This document shows, one piece after another, positions 61,601 through 64,000 of a stretch of DNA of 64,000 nucleotides; the first letter of the stretch is position 1, and every line of letters starts with the position of its first letter. This stretch comes from Trichoplax sp. H2 (lineage: Eukaryota; Placozoa; Uniplacotomia; Trichoplacea). Below the pieces are notes generated by a model. That model saw only the letters and a program-made list of their open reading frames with translations. It made no database searches and was not told the DNA's origin. Made by a program: the position numbers and the translations under genes. The DNA lies in assembly GCA_003344405.1 (NCBI GenBank), contig NOWV01000006.1, positions 1,116,001 through 1,180,000 of the forward strand, read 5' to 3'.

Positions 61601-64000
61601 AATAACTATCGAAATGTGTCATCAATCTGCAAGTGCTCGCATGCATTCTACTGTAGTATTTGATCAAACATGAAAAAGAGAAGAAGATTGTATACCGTGT
61701 AAATGGAATATTGCTTCAGAAGAAGATAAAATCAGACATTAATCCTACAGATGACGTAGCAATGTATTCGATTGCGTCTAATAATAAAATTTATACTGGA
61801 CCTATTGCGCAGTTAGCACTAAGGTTCCTTTTGGGTAGTGACTGTCACGGTGACCAATATTATTTAACGAAGCTTCGATCAAATAAGCAAAATACTAGGT
61901 CTGCATAAGTAATGCTCATAAAGTGTTATTTTGATGTAATATATTTGGAGCTTGTTCCTCACGGTAAAAATGAAATCGATAGAATATAAGGTTGATAACT
62001 CAGAGTACATGAAAACATTTTAATTAGGATAAGTGAGATACATTTATTCTATTTGACGTGGTATGGCTATCCAACAGATAATATTACCGATCTATACAGT
62101 CGTATAAACATTGATAGTTCACAGATAGGACGAGAGAAATTAAACGTTATGATTATATGGAGTACTTGCAATACTGATAGAAACACGTACTACATTATGA
62201 TTGACCATTAATTACTCAAATTTCCAGTATTGTAGCTACCTAGACAAACTTAATTGGTTTGTTTGAAAAGGAAGGAAATATCAGTCATGATAGAGTATCA
62301 AAGATTCTATTCGAGTTTGTATTGATTTTTATCCTGTCATCTTTATACCGAAGGAAAGCATATCAGTATTGTATATCATCTATGAAACCAAAGCAATAAA
62401 ATTAATCATATACCTAAAGTAAAGAGCATCTAAATGTTTTCCGTTATAACTCTTTATTTAAGTCAGAGCAGCATTGAATAATATAGAATACAATAGATTG
62501 CATGATTATTCAATTTAGGTTTCACACTGCCTTTTCGATAACGTCCAAAAGTATAATTATTGCCATATTTTAAGTTCGTGTTCCTATTGGGTATGTTAAT
62601 AAGATATTACAGTTCATAATGACATGGTTTGACATTTGCATATGATCATGAAGCTAACATGTCTACTTAAAAATAATTCTTTATTATACATAATTAGATT
62701 ATGGAACAAAATGACTGCATCAATGAAATTTCGTTTCTATAGATTTAAAAAAATTTTATGCAGTGTGTTCGTATTACAAGATATGCAGCAGCAATTAACT
62801 TGAGACATTTACTTAAAAAGACTTGTTATCATCAAGCTAAGCATAAGATGTTTACTTACTAACGGCACTTCTTTACAAAAAGTTTATCTAAATAATGCAG
62901 GATACTATCTAAATGGCTACAACATAACCGGATTAGGTCATCGTACTCTACTTTCGTGTACTATGGTGTACTTTGCTCAATGTTAAAATCTTGATATCAG
63001 CAGCCGTTGACATATTGAATATAAGAGAATGATATCATTATACTGAGTGATAGTATATTATATGAATCCGTCTAAAGGGCGCCTTGTTTTAGACATGTGT
63101 GCTAGTATTTTGAACAGATATATCATAGAAAACCTAACCCACGACAAAAAGCTGAAAAATACTTTTATTTACGTATAAAAAGGAGAGATTGTAAATAAAC
63201 AATCCATAAAATTATAAAGCAAAAGACTGCACTCACAACGTATAAGAATTGATGTGATTCATGAAACATCTGATATTACAATATATAAGCAGTAGTGACA
63301 CATGAAACATAGTATGAGAATGGAACTGGAGAGAAGAAGTGGCAAACATTACCACTGTGTATTGTTTTAACAGACTACTAAAGCTAATCAATCTATAAAG
63401 ATAGTCTTTCTTAATAGCTCAGATGTATGGTGAAAGAGAATATTCTGCTGAAATCAGCTACTACAGCTCTTGCTATTCACTACGATGATAAACAATTTTA
63501 TCATCTTTCCGCTTATTGTCATGACCAGTGAAAAATGTGAAATCTCGAATATTATTGTAAAGATAATCCTAAAGTGAATACACAATGCGATGAAGAAGAT
63601 TATTTACTAGTATAAAGTTAACTCTGCAAAAGAATAAATTAATGTCTTTTATGATCATACAATGTCAATATGAAATTAACATGATATGCGGCTTTATGAT
63701 AAAAAAACAAGTTTAGCCACTTTATTTTATTTATTGATGACGTTTTTATACGATAAATAAAGGCTTACTTTTTCGAAGCATGTTTACGACAGTTATAAGT
63801 CAACAAATCTTGGAGTATTTTTCGGTTTTGATGCATGACACATACATTAATAGTTGGGATCGTTATAAGTTAATGCTAATAACAATCACTAATCGTATAA
63901 AATTAATAAGTTAGTTAAGGTAATCGAAAATGCAGTTAATTCTGGATTTTAGGGGTGTGGATGATCGTTTTAGCTGCACTGTATTTTGTAAAACCTCCGC
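55700..64000. other. Upstream flank of RhoGAP gene, no gene supported
   Basis: The proximal part must hold the RhoGAP promoter and 5' UTR. Beyond that the sequence is AT-rich with frequent stops. The best open frame (61660-61908, 82 codons on the plus strand) is within chance expectation and matches nothing I know. Small-exon genes may be present but I cannot support one. Confidence 0.45.

Noticed and set aside
61660-61908. 82-codon plus-strand open frame with protein-like composition
   Set aside because: It starts at TTG rather than ATG, shows no known motif, and I found no adjoining exons with convincing splice signals. Could be a transposon or gene remnant, but I cannot support it.

Overview
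The window is animal nuclear DNA. It is AT-rich, has many short introns (often 60-150 nt), and carries single-copy genes whose proteins read closely against vertebrate orthologs, with ancient-looking exon structures. Compact introns, high AT and strongly conserved proteins suggest an early-branching metazoan; a placozoan (Trichoplax/Hoilungia type) is my best guess, but that is inference. There are no prokaryotic features, CRISPR arrays or insertion sequences. All gene models were spliced by eye from GT-AG signals, reading frame and protein similarity.

Layout. 1-6805: no supported gene. 6806-12115 (-): a seven-exon MTUS1/MTUS2-type microtubule-associated coiled-coil protein. 12116-15700: intergenic, including a cluster of TACTGTAC/GTACAGTA repeats. 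15701-17431 (-): DPM3, four small exons, 92 aa. 17432-20217: a head-to-head promoter region shared with HERC2, which this scaffold represents twice around two 20-N gaps. 20218-42339 (+): HERC2, 56 coding exons, about 4,694 aa. 42340-44392: convergent 3' flank. 44393-55699 (-): an ARHGAP6-type RhoGAP, 11 coding exons, 1,302 aa, with a 5.7-kb first intron that may hold small nested genes. 55700-64000: no supported gene.

The main results are genes that a simple ORF search misses. DPM3 is built from exons of 120, 30, 78 and 51 nt. The first coding exon of HERC2 (24 codons) lies 1.6 kb upstream of the rest and occurs in two identical copies. The interval 14110-20348 appears to hold one locus twice: the front (14110-14927 vs 18351-19271) and back (17239-18330 vs 19292-20348) are near-identical, and the middle, with DPM3 exons 2-4, is missing from the second copy. 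This looks like allelic or haplotype duplication in the assembly rather than a true tandem duplication.

The four main genes do not form a pathway: dolichol-phosphate mannose synthesis (DPM3), giant E3 ubiquitin ligase (HERC2), Rho GTPase inactivation (ARHGAP6-like) and microtubule scaffolding (MTUS-like). Points worth checking include a one-base frame break in an otherwise intact HERC2, a Cys-rich module near the HERC2 N-terminus, a GC-AG intron, repeated DGILDDPxY motifs in the MTUS-like protein, and a long Asn-rich repeated tail with a C-terminal PDZ-type motif in the RhoGAP.
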